Positions 23,091 through 35,300 of a stretch of 64,000 nt of DNA are shown here, piece by piece (position 1 is the first letter of the stretch; each line of letters begins with the position of its first letter). Under the pieces are notes generated by a model. That model was not told where the DNA came from. It saw only the letters and a list, made by a program, of their open reading frames with translations, and ran no database searches. Location of the stretch: the NCBI GenBank assembly GCA_021014945.1, contig MU266486.1:1-64000 (forward strand), given 5' to 3'. The stretch is from Leucogyrophana mollusca. Lineage: Eukaryota; Basidiomycota; Agaricomycetes; Boletales. Both the position numbers and the translations under genes were made by a program.

Positions 23091-25120
23091 AACTTCACTA
23101 AGCTTCTTCCTATTCTCAAGTGACCCTTCAACCCCTCCACGGGAGCGATGACCCCTTCCCGTTCCCAGTACGTGGACTGTACGCGACCGATCCGAATGCA
23201 TCACGACGCGCACCTTGGCTACGATCTTGAACATACATATTTCGGCCCCCGCTTTCGTTTACTCATACTATGGATCTTGTACTACTACACAGTACGTACC
23301 TTTCTCCGAAGAACTGGCACCGACATCCATTCAACCGTCTGCATGTAGACTTATATGATGTAGGATAAACTTGGAATTTATGAAGAAAATCGAGTATACA
23401 TCTCATATCGCAGCAAGGCAGACACTGGCAGAAACGGGCCATACGTCGACGTCGCCCAATGACGACGGTTGCACGAGGATGAGTGGGGGGCGGAATGGGA
23501 TGGACTCGAGACTAGCTGGGAAAGGTTCACTGGACCAAAATCAGAGGATCCCACACGCCAGAGCTGGAGGATGGCTACCTTCTGCTTGGAAGAACTGGAC
23601 TCCTGTTTCGGCGGTTGTTGAGGCGCAGGGTTCTTTGGTTGTGAAGCTTTGGATAGTGAGCAAGTGTTGCTCATACAATCCGTTTTGATATGCGTAGTTG
23701 ATCCGTTTTTTGTCACACTCGTTATTTGACAGTAACTAACGGGGAGACAAGCACAGGTGTCAACGGCCATATTGCTGTAATGTAACCTAAGCACGACCGT
23801 GAGAGTCAAGGGGGTGAATTCATACTTGCCTCAGTTTTCGAGTATGCTCGGAGAGTGCTTGGGCGAAATAAGTAGCGAAGGAGTTGGCTGGACGGCTATC
23901 ATCGGGGTACACCAGGTTATATGCTTTGGACGCCACACCCAGCCTTACGAAAGGAGATTAATAGACCAAGCAACTTCCGCGTGGGCAGGCACGCGAGGCG
24001 GGAAGGAGGTATAGGGACACTGCCAGAAGATACGACACCATCGAGGCCATTCCCTCAATAAGGTAGCTCCTGGTGGCCCAAACATTCGCAAAAGGAGACG
24101 TACGCAGCGAAAAGGTTCAAGGTATGGTAACGGGGCACGCCACGCCTCGCATATCCGAGGATTTACAAGCCGAGTCATTTTGAAAATGTGGCGCTCGAGT
24201 TCAGCAGATGTAGTGAAGGAAGGTGCGCGTCGTCCACACGAGGCAAGAACAGTGAGCGATGTCCCTCCGACGATCGCAAGTTCTTGGAGACAAATAAATG
24301 GTGACGTGCCCAAGATTTTGATATCCGTAGGTTAGACGCGTCGTCCCCAGTCTCTGAGCCAGGGTAGTCTACCCTATGTCTGCTGTGGCCCGGGAGCAAG
24401 TTGTTGGGTCACCAGTAGGCAATTCCGGCGAGGTGCGACTCGAACGAGCGAGGCCAGCTTCATAATCACCCGGACTAAGGCTGGCGATACCGGAAAAAAA
24501 CTGAAGACAAGAAGAAGAGTCTTCAGAAGAGCAAGCAGCTGGTCGCAGATCACTCGCAGTGGTCACGTCGGACTGCAGGTACACTGGAAGATGCACTGAA
24601 GCCGTATTCTGCCGTGTTTGTCAGGACGCAAGATGAGTCAGCAGACGCGTGCCACAGCCTTCACATCCCAGGCACAGCTTCAACTCGCACCAGAGCCCCG
24701 AGTTCAAGCTTGAAGTCTCAAGGGCGCGCTGTCCTTCAGTTTTACGATGGAGGAGAAGTTGACGACTTACGCGAACGTCTTCTACAAAACGTTCGATTCA
24801 TTCCTCGGCTTTATTAGGACGTAGATTGTATCAGTCCTGGTGACGATGATGCAGCTGGCGGACACGGTTTCTTGTGAATCTTGTCTCACGACTTGCAGGG
24901 GCAGATCCAGTCAATGCGAACTATTTGCAGCATTGACCAAACGCGATCTGATCACTGCGATGCATCATTTCGCCACGGCCGCAAACACTGCTAAAGATTT
25001 GGATCAACCGCTTCGCCAACTCTCTCTTCGTCGAACTTGTGCTGAGTTCTGGTGAGCCCTCTTCCATGTTACTCTACTCACCGTACAATCAATGACAAGC
25101 TCATAGGATAGGCACAACCC
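23091..25120. other. Intergenic, no gene recognised
   Basis: Frames of up to 143 codons (for example 23378-23809 on the minus strand) resemble nothing. A plus-strand stretch at 24370-24830 has basic, Ser-rich fragments in changing frames and could be gene debris, but I cannot name it. Confidence 0.4.
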
Positions 25121-26214
25121 ATGGCCAAGGTTTTGAAACCCGCGACTGCATTTTTGGTGCTGGCATCTATCGATTTCACCAGGGCTTCTTGCGCATTGTG
25201 GGTTCTTTTCCAAGTTTCATTCCAGTGCTGTATTGAGACCTCGTACAAGAAATTCCGACCAGACATGCCTTGGTATAGCCTTGGATAAAGCTGCCTTGAT
25301 AATTTTAATCGTGGGTTTAGGGGTCGGTGAGTAGCTGTCGCGATTATAGGCTATTAATCCTTATCACGTTCTGCACAGGTCCCTGCGTGCTCTATGCAGC
25401 CATAAGACTAACGTGGCAACTCGTACAAAGGAGACGTCGTCTTCGTGCAGAGAGATGTAAACTTGAGCAGGGCCAATTGCTGTTACACAACCAGGACGAT
25501 ACTGCACAGATCGCTTCATCTCCCGTGCTCGCGCGACGGTCACATGCACGCTCGCGTTCACTAGCCTTGCGCAGACTCATTCTTCTCGAGCAAGATATGG
25601 TTTTAGCCGGACGGTATCCAGTCCGTGGTCCTTGGAATCGCCGGCATCTTTCTTCGTCGATATCAAGTGCGCTACCTACACCTCTGATGAATTCGTTTGC
25701 GGACTCTGTGCTTCCTTCCAACCCCATTGACCAGTCATCAGAGTCTCCTCCGCTGCATCCCAGCTCATCTCCGTTGATCGGCTGTCCATTCTCATCGCCC
25801 CCAACCTCACTTTCACCTACGGAGCAACCTCCGATGGCGGCTTCTTCCCGGCGGCCGTCGCTCAGCATCGATCCCACAGGCTCGCATCAATCCCCTGTAG
25901 CAGAGCGTGGAAATTCATCCAACGAGACCGCAACTCAAGCCACTGCGGCTTCACTACCATCCTCCTTTGAGTCCCCATCTTCCCCGCCTCCACCCTTTTC
26001 CACTAGGCCACCTACAATCGCATCCATCACGTCGTCGCTCCCATCATTTACGTCTTCAGACCCCCTCTCTTTTCCGTCTTCGCTCCCACATTTCGACCTT
26101 CACACGCTCGCATCAGTTCATCTTTCACCAGATCGTTCCCAGCTAAGGAGAGACGGTGATCTGGATCATCGTCAAGAGCTTCCTCCGCAATACACGGCCC
26201 AGCCCGGTCTTTAG
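25121..26214 (+). CDS. Single-pass membrane protein A, Pro/Ser-rich tail with PPxY
   Basis: Three exons: 25121-25197, 25250-25326 and 25379-26214; 329 aa. Exon 1 encodes a signal peptide (MAKVLKPATAFLVLASIDFT). The predicted ectodomain is only about 15 residues with one cysteine or two (NSDQTCLGIALDK). One membrane segment follows (ALIILIVGLGVGPCVLYAAI), split by intron 2, then a basic stop-transfer stretch (QRRRRRLRAER). The remaining roughly 260 residues are a Ser/Pro-rich cytosolic tail that ends in ELPPQYTAQPGL, containing a PPxY motif, the usual ligand of WW domains such as those in Rsp5/Nedd4 ubiquitin ligases. The same exon plan and phases occur in the next gene, and the tails share PPPPFSxRPPTIAS. 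Type I topology is inferred. Function unknown. Confidence 0.75.
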
Positions 26215-26567
26215 ATCGCAATGCCTCTGACCTATCAGTTGTGGTTACGCAGGATGTTCATTTTCCATATTTATGTTCTGTCCGATACCCAATTGTCCCG
26301 TCCTTCATTCTTGACTGTGCATGACCGTTTCCTTATAGAAGTGGCTTCAGCCTGCTCGGACAGTCGTGATTCATTTTCCGCTCTCTTGATCGTTGATGGC
26401 GAGCTCTTCCATCATGAATAATGAGATAAATTTATGCTCGGGCTCACAGCCCCGTGCTCAGCCTTCACGAAGGCCCTTCAAATGTCCAACTCGTCCTTAT
26501 CGCAGGCGAGTGATTTTTACCCTCCCTTCTGAGCCCTGACCACATTATTGTACCAAACACAGCCCGC

Positions 26568-27538
26568 ATGCTCCCGAGGAACGTCGCCATACAATGGCTT
26601 ACCCAGCTTATTTTCGCTTTGTCTTATGCCGCAAGCGCCAGAGCCTTATGCGATAGCAAGTGAGCATCTCTCATATACTTTCGAGTACTTTCGATTTTCA
26701 ACCCGGTGGTTTCACAAGTGATTCCGGTCAATGTTCCTCATCAACCGACCCTATTGTGATAGCCCTTGCTGTCACCGTCTGTGAGTGGGTTCTGCTGGAG
26801 AAAATATAGGTCACTGATCCTTCCATAGGCTTAGTTCTTGCGATTGCGCTCGTACGGGTCACTGTCGTCACAGTTCGAATCATGCGGACGGACTACCGCG
26901 AGAGCGTACAAGATGGTCTGAAAGACCTTGAGACTGGAAAGGGATCACCCCAAGTAGTCCCGGAGACTTCGCGGCCACAGTCACTATTTATATCCACTTT
27001 TTCCACCGATACTGATCAACGATCCGGTGCTGAACACACAGATGAGCACATCGAAGTCGAAGAACGAACTCCTATTTCCCCGGTGATCACAGAAGACCCG
27101 TTCTCAGATCCCCAGTCATTCTCCGGGTCAGATGACACCTCCATCCAATCGTTTCCTATGGCCGCCGTCACGGCACGTAGTTCAAACCCGAACCTGTCGG
27201 ACTCACACTCCCCTAGGGAGACTGCATCACCGCCGCACTCACCCAGCACGCTTCGTTCACAGCCGCCGACCCCATCTTCTTCGCCGAGACGCTCATCTAG
27301 TCGCTCATCTTCACACCTGACTCTGTCTGCGCCACCCTCGACGTCATCTTTCGCGCCTTGCACGCCACCCCCGCCATTCTCCAGCAGACCCCCCACAATC
27401 GCGTCATCCACAACCTCGTTGCCTCCCCCTATGTATTCTCGCCGCCTTCCATCACCACCGCTCCCTATCGTACCCCAGCGGCACTCTTTCGGCGACGCCA
27501 CAGGCCATCGCGGCCCATCGGACCAGCCATCAGCCTGA
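26568..27538 (+). CDS. Single-pass membrane protein B, tandem paralogue of A
   Basis: Three exons: 26568-26659, 26719-26780 and 26829-27538; 287 aa. Exon 1 encodes a signal peptide (MLPRNVAIQWLTQLIFALSY, then AASARA). The ectodomain is about a dozen residues with one or two cysteines (NDSGQCSSSTD). A membrane segment (IVIALAVTVCLVLAIALV) is interrupted by intron 2 exactly as in gene A (phase 1). The cytosolic tail has an acidic region and then Ser/Pro-rich sequence with PPPPFSSRPPTIASSTTSLP, closely similar to A, followed by PPPMYS, a PPxY motif. Starting instead from the internal Met (26882) would lose the signal peptide and membrane segment. It lies 350 bp downstream of gene A and converges with the second amidotransferase. 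Function unknown. Confidence 0.75.
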
Positions 27539-27912
27539 ATATATCGATCTATATCTTCTCGGAGATGTATGGTGACCGTCAGGGGTGGTACCGGGTGGCG
27601 GGCCTTGTAGGGGTGTGCAGACTAAACTGTACCATCTTGGTGCAGGCTGGAGAGCCGCCTCATCCCGGGGTGCAATGCTTACTATACCTTGTTATGCCTC
27701 AAGTCACTTGACCTGGCCAGATCATATGTCAAACACGCTTTCTGGAACATGTGCTGCCCAGTCGGATCGAAACCAATGTATTCCTGGAGTAAGGACCAAG
27801 CATTGTCATCGGCAAAGGAACTCCTACAAAATGTACAGAAAGACTTATAGAGGGGCAGGCGACATATACTAATACACAAGCACTACAAGAAAGGGAGCAA
27901 TTCGGGTCAGGA

Positions 27913-29084
27913 TCATGTAACAAGGACAAATACACTCTCGTTCTTTGGCGGTAACACCGTAACAGGATTGTCCAAGAGTGGGCCCACACTGGAGAGGACA
28001 ACTGAATGCCTAGTTGATAGTGCCCACAGGATCATTGTGATACGGTACCAATCAAGAATGCCCTTAAAGTTCGCGATTTGTGCACGCGCCTCAGCGACAG
28101 CGTCCTTGGGGATCTCATTCTCGAACAGGTCGAGCAAGTACGACGTCATTCCCTGTGTGAGTTCGGGATGGCCCTGGGAAGTGAAGACATGGATATCATC
28201 CACGTTAAGCTTGCCACTTTGCTCGGCCGCCTTGTTCAACGAGACCATGCCTTGGTTCTCCGTCTTCTCGCTGGACCCCCATATATGGGCGACGTTTTCA
28301 GGAACATTGCTGTCGTAAGGCGTCGCCGCGCACAGAGCGTCGAAGAATGCAAGTTGGGATTGGGTGAACACAGCGTCATGGTGGAACATTTCGACATTCT
28401 ACAAGTTTTCAGTACTCAGGATGACTTAGAAAAGTCTCTTCATGACCAATGCACGTACCAGGCTATCCGCATCTTTGAAGAGTTCTTTCCCAGTGTCATT
28501 CAGTGTAACTTTGTACGGTCCTATCTCCCACCCTTTAGGATTTGCCCCAACCTTCTTGCCGAAGACGGCATGAGAAATTATTTGGTGACCGAAACAAACC
28601 CCTGTTGCCATGTGCCTCAGGAAACTGAAGACGTTCTGTCGGAGATGCTGTTACTTACCGATAAGCTTGACTTTGGGGTGTTCTGTAGCAGTGGTGTGCA
28701 AGAACGTTGCAAGCTGCTTGATCCACTCATCCGTATCGTTGACGCTGAAAGCTGGCGTATAACACATCATCAGGTATCTGCCTTCGATAGCCATACAACA
28801 GGCGTACCGGAACCTGAAACGATGATCGAGTCGTATTGATCGACGTCACTCAAGGCAGGCAGTTGACCATCGAGCGCGTAAAATGGGTAGATTCGGAACG
28901 ATTTCATGACGTCGGGAAGGAGTGAAGACACTTCAGTATTCTCCGTGAATCGAATGAGCAATTTCGTGTAGAGACCGGTGAAGAGGTTGGTGATATTTCC
29001 GTAGGAATCAATGAACTCTGCTTTGGTCGGGTCGCAGATTAGCAGAGCAATCTTCGAGTGAGGTGGGAGTGGGATTGACGCCAT
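27913..29084 (-). CDS. Class I glutamine amidotransferase-like protein, copy 2
   Basis: Four exons read from 29084 down: 28808-29084, 28659-28751, 28459-28601 and 27913-28398; 332 aa. The nucleophile elbow is GVCFGHQ (Cys126) and the second triad motif is SQGHPELTQGM, so the catalytic residues are intact. Exons 1-3 have the same lengths as copy 1 at 2205-3491, and all introns share position and phase, so the pair arose by DNA duplication. The last exon is 99 nt shorter than in copy 1. Differences are spread over the whole protein, which points to an old duplication with both copies kept functional. Start codon context and the shared (M)A...LPPHSKxALLICDPTK N-terminus support the start. Confidence 0.9.
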
Positions 29085-32000
29085 GATCTAGCGGTGTTCT
29101 GCTGAGGAAAGTTCAATGATGGACTTGAATGATGGGTAATGCTAGATGCTTGCTCAACTTATACTTCGCAGTGAGCGCCAATGGAAGCAAGGTCTCCGCA
29201 GCAACATTTCTCCTGACACCCTATCTTATTCGCTTCAGCAGGTCTGTTGATCATATGTGCGTCACAAATGAGAATGCTGCTTGATTCTGCTGAAACATCG
29301 AAGGGAGCCCCGGTATTAGCCAAACAGGGGTATAAGAAGACAGATGTAACGCCGCAACTCACTGTATCTCAGTGTCATGGCTAGCCTTATCGGATCCACA
29401 GCGTTATCAATAGACACAACAGTTATCATCGACGACTGTAATTGTCCGATAAACCGAGATGATCAAAGGCATTTACCGTTCACACTTCAAGTTACTGATT
29501 AACCGGAGGCGAATTGGGCTGGAGAACACCAAAAGGAACGGTGGTATTCCGTTATGGTACCCCTGGGAGGGCTAAAGACCTCCCGCCAACGGTGATCAGC
29601 GACGATAGGAGAAAGGGACCCATCAAAAAATCCATCCAGCGTATGTCACAGAACCTCGAGGTTGAATTGAAGCTTCAAGGTGTCAAGTCAGTAACACCTA
29701 CGTTTATCAACCAAGCGTGTCAAATGGTATCTGCGGGAACCAAAGTTGCCATATGGCTGGACGGGGAGCACAAGTCAGATCTGAGGTGTGACGTACTCAC
29801 AACGCAGCTTGACCACCATAGGTAACTGCCGCTCAATCATACCGGCGTCGAAGCGTTTCTGGCAGAAGGCAGCGGCTCATGACCGGTTACCCTACAGGAA
29901 AGTTCTATTCCAGAAGAACATCCGTGATTATCGAAATGATGTATCTCACCAGGCACTTTTGGGAGAAACCCGTTTTGGGTCAGGCACAACTCGTAGACCT
30001 GGCGCAACGTTCCGTATCATATTAAAGGGGTTCTAAAAAGTGGGTCTCAGCTCGATGGTACTTCGCGTAAGTTTGGGTGGGTCTTGTACTACTTACCGCC
30101 GACCGGGTTTGCTGCATACCGGGTTGTGGCCGGGGCTGCTTGTGTTTGCGTAGGATGCCACACAACTTGAAAGCCTTAGCCACTGCGTTTTCTACAGCCG
30201 TGACCGTCCCCCGAGCCTAGCAAGACTGAAGTAAGCGGACAAAAAAACAAGCGAACAAGTCAAAACCACCAGCTCATCCACTCTTGCTTCTCGCGCGAAC
30301 TCACCGCCAATCGTGGAGATCCTATATATCGTCCGATCCAGATGTTAGTATATGAGCTGTCACCTTGTTCGGTGGTTTAGAAAGGAACGACAGTAACCCT
30401 GGATCCGTTGAGAGGTTCCGTCGCCCAACTCAGAGTGACATCTGGGCTACATCTGTTCGGCTAAGTGAAGCTGACGGTGGCACGCAAGTAGAGTCAGCAT
30501 ACTTGGAAGTCTTGGAGAAGGACACCTCATGTACCCAATGTATTCTTGAAAAGTTCTTCCGTGAGAGGCGGCCTATCTCAAGCTTCATGAACTTCCGCAA
30601 AAGACGTTGAGGTCAGCTAAATTGAAGAGGAAGCTGAGCGGCTTATTGTTCTGCATGAGAACCTGATGGGCTTGGGGGGGCTCTTTGTCTTCGTTGGGGG
30701 CCGCTTTCCCTTCGTTAGCCGATTTGTATCAAAGACCGCGAAGTATCGGGGGGTTGATGTTATCATGAGCGCTGGTGCATCATTACTGATTGCGTTCGCT
30801 CGGCTACAGAGTCACCCAGAAAGAAATTTCCACTTCGTCAGGAATGCAAGTCGGGCAACTCCAACGCCGTGCTTCACTGGTGTCGAGCTAAATCCGAAAG
30901 GTTTTCTTTCTTCAAGCTGCCAGTCAGATCGGCCAGCGGCCTGAGAGACAAGTGTCGGTAGATCATCACATACCGACGCCACGAGGGTCCCAATGTCTTT
31001 GAAAAATAAATATTGATACAGTCGCTGACGCGACTTTGGGCAATGCCCAAAGGTCTGAGAAATCCAAAATACCCGTGCATGACGTTTATATTAGGCAGCT
31101 TGGAAAAATGTAAGTATAATAACACCAGGCGTGGCAGCCGCGGAACTCGCTGTTGTGTGATCGCCGTCTATTGAAGAATATTGCACGAGCTCTAGAAAAT
31201 ATCCAAACTCGAAGCCCGAAGAACACAAGCATGTGCGCGTGACCCCTGGACATCAAATGAGAGCCTGAGAAGAGTAAACAGCGCCAATTGGAAGCCTTGT
31301 CACCCTACCTACCTATAAGTATCGTCAACTGATACGCGGCTCCAGAGGGCGGCTGATACTCATATATGTCAGAATTCGGCCCATCCAGTCTACCTGTAAG
31401 TTGCCACATACCTTGATATAATTGGACGCTAGAACAATGTACCCATGTCTGTTGTGATGTCAAGATGTCACCGAGTGACCCAAGCCTACGTCTCTGGTCG
31501 TACGCAGCTTCCGCGGCGCTCGTCGGCAATCGCCACGCTTCATGAGTGTAGGCATTTCATGATAGGTCGCATTGAAAACGACAGCGCCGTTCACCATTAG
31601 TTTCGGTATAAGCTTCCAAAACATATGTATGTCGCTCAAGTATTGAGATAGAGAGCACACAGTGCCGTACCCCCGTTGAAAACAAGTCGCTACTATACTT
31701 GATCATCTCAAAGACACAAGTTGCAGCAGGAAACCCACCTGATATCCTTCCGATCGGGACTGCGCTGAAATCATTTATTTGACTTGTCTTCTGCTGTATG
31801 CTAAAATTTTCCAGCAGAGAGGTGTATCTCACATAGCAGAGCAGTCTCAGATCTCGTCCGGCGGAGGAGTGGCTTGGTTGAGTTGAAAGCTTCGGCGAAG
31901 ATATGTTTCACTCGATGAATTATCTGGTCCGGGGAGGGCGCGAACGGTCAACGATATCGCCGTCTCAGGTCCATACAACACAGCGGTCATCCTTGTGGGA

Positions 32001-32384
32001 GTGGATTGGCATGGAACGAATTTGAACGATAGAGATGGAGCGGTTTAATGATAGATGAGTGAAAAAAGTTCAAACAACTTTCATGAGCGCAGTGTTTGGA
32101 TCCGAAGCCGATGCCAAACAACATCTTCTCGATTACATAAGTACTTGTTTTGAAGATCCAAGTCATCAAAGCGAATGGAACACAAACTACACATTCCTAG
32201 GATTCCCACCATGCATCTTAACAGACCAACTGACATATCAACTGGGGATATAGTCAAATACCCTCTCCATCGTAACATGTCCGTCACCTTGAGGAGGTTC
32301 AGAGACATACTCCGCATGCTTACTGGAACGAGTAACTACGATGATGGACGTCAAATACAGTCAGGACTGCTGCAACGATCGCAC
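29085..32384. other. 3.3 kb intergenic stretch without a recognised gene
   Basis: Several frames of 80-110 codons occur (29514-29825 plus strand, 30365-30610 plus strand, 31460-31832 minus strand). The minus-strand piece at 31460-31832 can be joined across a possible intron into a protein-like sequence (FPAATCVFEMIKYSSDLFS, then LIPKLMVNGAVVFNATYHEM), but I recognise no family and no complete gene. Confidence 0.4.
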
Positions 32385-35300
32385 TTAAGACCCCCCGACT
32401 TCCTTGAATTCCTGCTCCCATGCCGATGACTTCCTCAGCCCTTCCACAAAAGCATCGAATTTCGGCGCAATCCCACTGCCGCTGATCTTGCTAAGCGCGA
32501 CAACAGCACGCATCGTGCTACGCTGCAGCTCGCTTGCACGTTCCAGATCTTGCTTAACAGTGTCCTTTGTCACTGTCGCTCCTTGCATCGTCTTCTCTAG
32601 CTGTGGTGTTGCCTCGTCGAGTCGTGGGGACACAGCTGTCGGCGCAACTTGTGCGAGACGGAAAAGCATCATGTGACATATAACTTTGACCTCATCCGAG
32701 TCATCAGAGAGGCCAGGAAGGACGCGCCCGAGGAACTCATGGAGGTCCACTTTTGTTAAGCAGGTGTCGAGCTGTGTATATGGCATCAGGGAACTTGAGT
32801 CCATCCAAGTCAACAGAGAGCCAACGTACGAGTGTATACATCGCTTCATATGCCGTCTTGCGAGCTTCGAGACCATCGTCGACTTTATGGGTCCATGGAC
32901 CCATTTGAACAGTGTGGATGAGCTCTGGGTTGACAAACGTTTCTTTGTATAAGCTAGGAAGCAGGCGCGGAAGTTGTTCCCGGATGAGATGAGGCTTAGT
33001 GCGCGCCGCAGAGTTCAAAGCCGACAGCGCGAGTCGCCGTACGGTCTGGGTGAGGGCTGTTAGCGGCAGGCGGAAACTCAGAAAATGTCCCATACCAGGT
33101 CTTTGTCTATCATCAGGCCCAAGAAGTCCATGATGAGTGGCGCAAGAAGCTCATCGTAAGAGGGCGTAGTGTCGGCGAATGTATACCGGATAGCTGAGAC
33201 CACAGTTGCACGCGCAGCAGCGTTCTCGTCTTGGATACGGGCCTGAGAAGAATGGAACTTATACAAAATTTTCACAGCGTAAAGGGGGGTGGTACACACG
33301 TGAAGTTGTGGCAAGTAGCGCGAAGGATGCGTCGTAGTCAGCTTACCCAAGCACGCAGCAGCCACATTTCTAGTGGATTCTTCGGAGTCTTCAGAGTTCT
33401 GGAAAAGAGGTGCCCACAACATCTCTGCAACCCCCTCGAGTTGTCCGTGAGAGCAATGGGTGACGACCTGTATTTTCGCGTGAGCAAATACCAGGAGCAC
33501 CGATACATATGCCCTACCTCCTTCAATGCGTGTAAAGACAATAGCCTTTTTTTGGGATCGCTCTCCGTGACCTTGAGGATGGCTGGCAGAAATTGGTGCA
33601 GGTTGCCGATGGCAATGTTGCCTGAGACCGCGAGTCAGCGCAATAAAAAAGCCGGGGAAGGGCACAAACCTGCAGCGAATGCGGCGGCAGTCCTTATTTC
33701 CTCCTCTTCCGCAGAAAAATGATCGATGGTATTACTGAAAATGTCTTGCTGAGGCGACATATCGCTGGGGTTGATCAGTGTCATCGTCTCCTATGTGGAA
33801 CATCGGCGGCACTCACATAAATCTCCCGAGTTCTCCAATTGTGAGCAAACTGAGGACAACAGTAGAAGGCTTGGCTTTCGAAGTTTTCTATTCAACTGGA
33901 TGAATATCGGACGCAGATAGAGTCAGCGAAGTAACCAAGCAACATACCCTAAGGTTTTTCGAGTACTCGGCGATAGTGCCCGCCGCAACACCTTGCTGGC
34001 TCTTCACAACCTGGCCGATACATTTTGCAACATTTGCTGGGTTTGCGTCAGCCTTCGGAACCTTCTCGACAGCAATCGCCAAGCTAGGTACGACATGGGT
34101 TGCGATTTGCCTATCGGCCTGGACGAGGGCAGCGAAAAAAGCCAGGACCGAGTCAAGGGCAGAGCCGGTAAGCAAGGGTGAGTGCGCAATTTGGTACACA
34201 TCCGCGAGGAGATCGCGCTCGACTTCTGGGAAAGTAGCCGTCGGTGATACCTCCAGGAGAACTGCGAGGATGGACATGGCCTGGGAGAGAAGAGGAATGT
34301 CCGATGTCGACACGTACACTTTGATCTGTGGGACCAACGCGGGGGGTAGATCCTCTGGCACACCCGACTGATACCTGAAAAAGTGGTGAGAGAAATAAGC
34401 GCATAGTACATCTAGAAGCCCACCTTTGGAGCAGAATGTCGAGCGCGATGAACAGGTCTGTCTTCCCAGCCCTCCCACTCTTCTTCATCAAAGTCATAAC
34501 CCATTCCACACATGAATTCACCCATTCATCGCCAACATCCGTATCCCTCGCAACCTTGCTGACCACTTTAACAGCGCCCCTGGTGTTTCCAGAGGTCCGA
34601 CATATCGCCTGCCACTCCTTCCCTCCTTTGGTCTTTATAACGTCGGTGGCGCATATCCAGAGGTCAGCGATGCAATCTTCGGCAGACGAGCGAACCTCGG
34701 CATCGGTATCATGATTGCTCAGTCGTTGCAGAGCCTCGTCATAGACACGATTGGCCCAGTCACCTGTTCTCACGGGCCTTGTAGCATTCAACAAGGCAGA
34801 ACAGACCCGGAAAGACTCCGCGGCGACACGCGGGTGTCTCTCACCAAGAGACTTCAGCAGAACAGGGGTCAGCGTGGGGAGTGAGCCGGTATATGCTGAG
34901 GGTGCGTGAGTCGAGATCAGCAGAGCGAGGAAAGAAAGACATGTCAGGTGAAGAGTCGATGTCGACGTTGTTGGCGATTGTGATAAGACGCCCTTGGCGG
35001 TGGTCGCGATTAACGTCATTTGGCTTGATAGAGATCCTGGAAGAACGCTCAGAAGAGCATGAAGTAGCTGGAAGCCTGCTTGCTGCGTTGCAGGTGGCGT
35101 CTTCGGCGACTTGAGCTGATTTAAGAGAGCCTTTGACAGCGCGGGCACCTGCGAACGCAGAAGAGAAAACGGTGTCTCCTCTACATCCATTCTCTCTTCA
35201 CTGTCACGCTTTCGTTTACCGCGTGTAGCCGAATCGCCATCGGAGGCCTGTGGAAGCCCACCATATACGCTAGTTTGACTCAGAAGGACAACATATGTTG

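Noticed and set aside
28078..28839. 253-codon plus-strand frame
   Set aside because: It is antisense to the second amidotransferase, whose catalytic motifs and exon structure are clear.
29514..29825. 103-codon plus-strand frame in the 3 kb gap
   Set aside because: No recognisable family and no splice-supported extension; left as intergenic.
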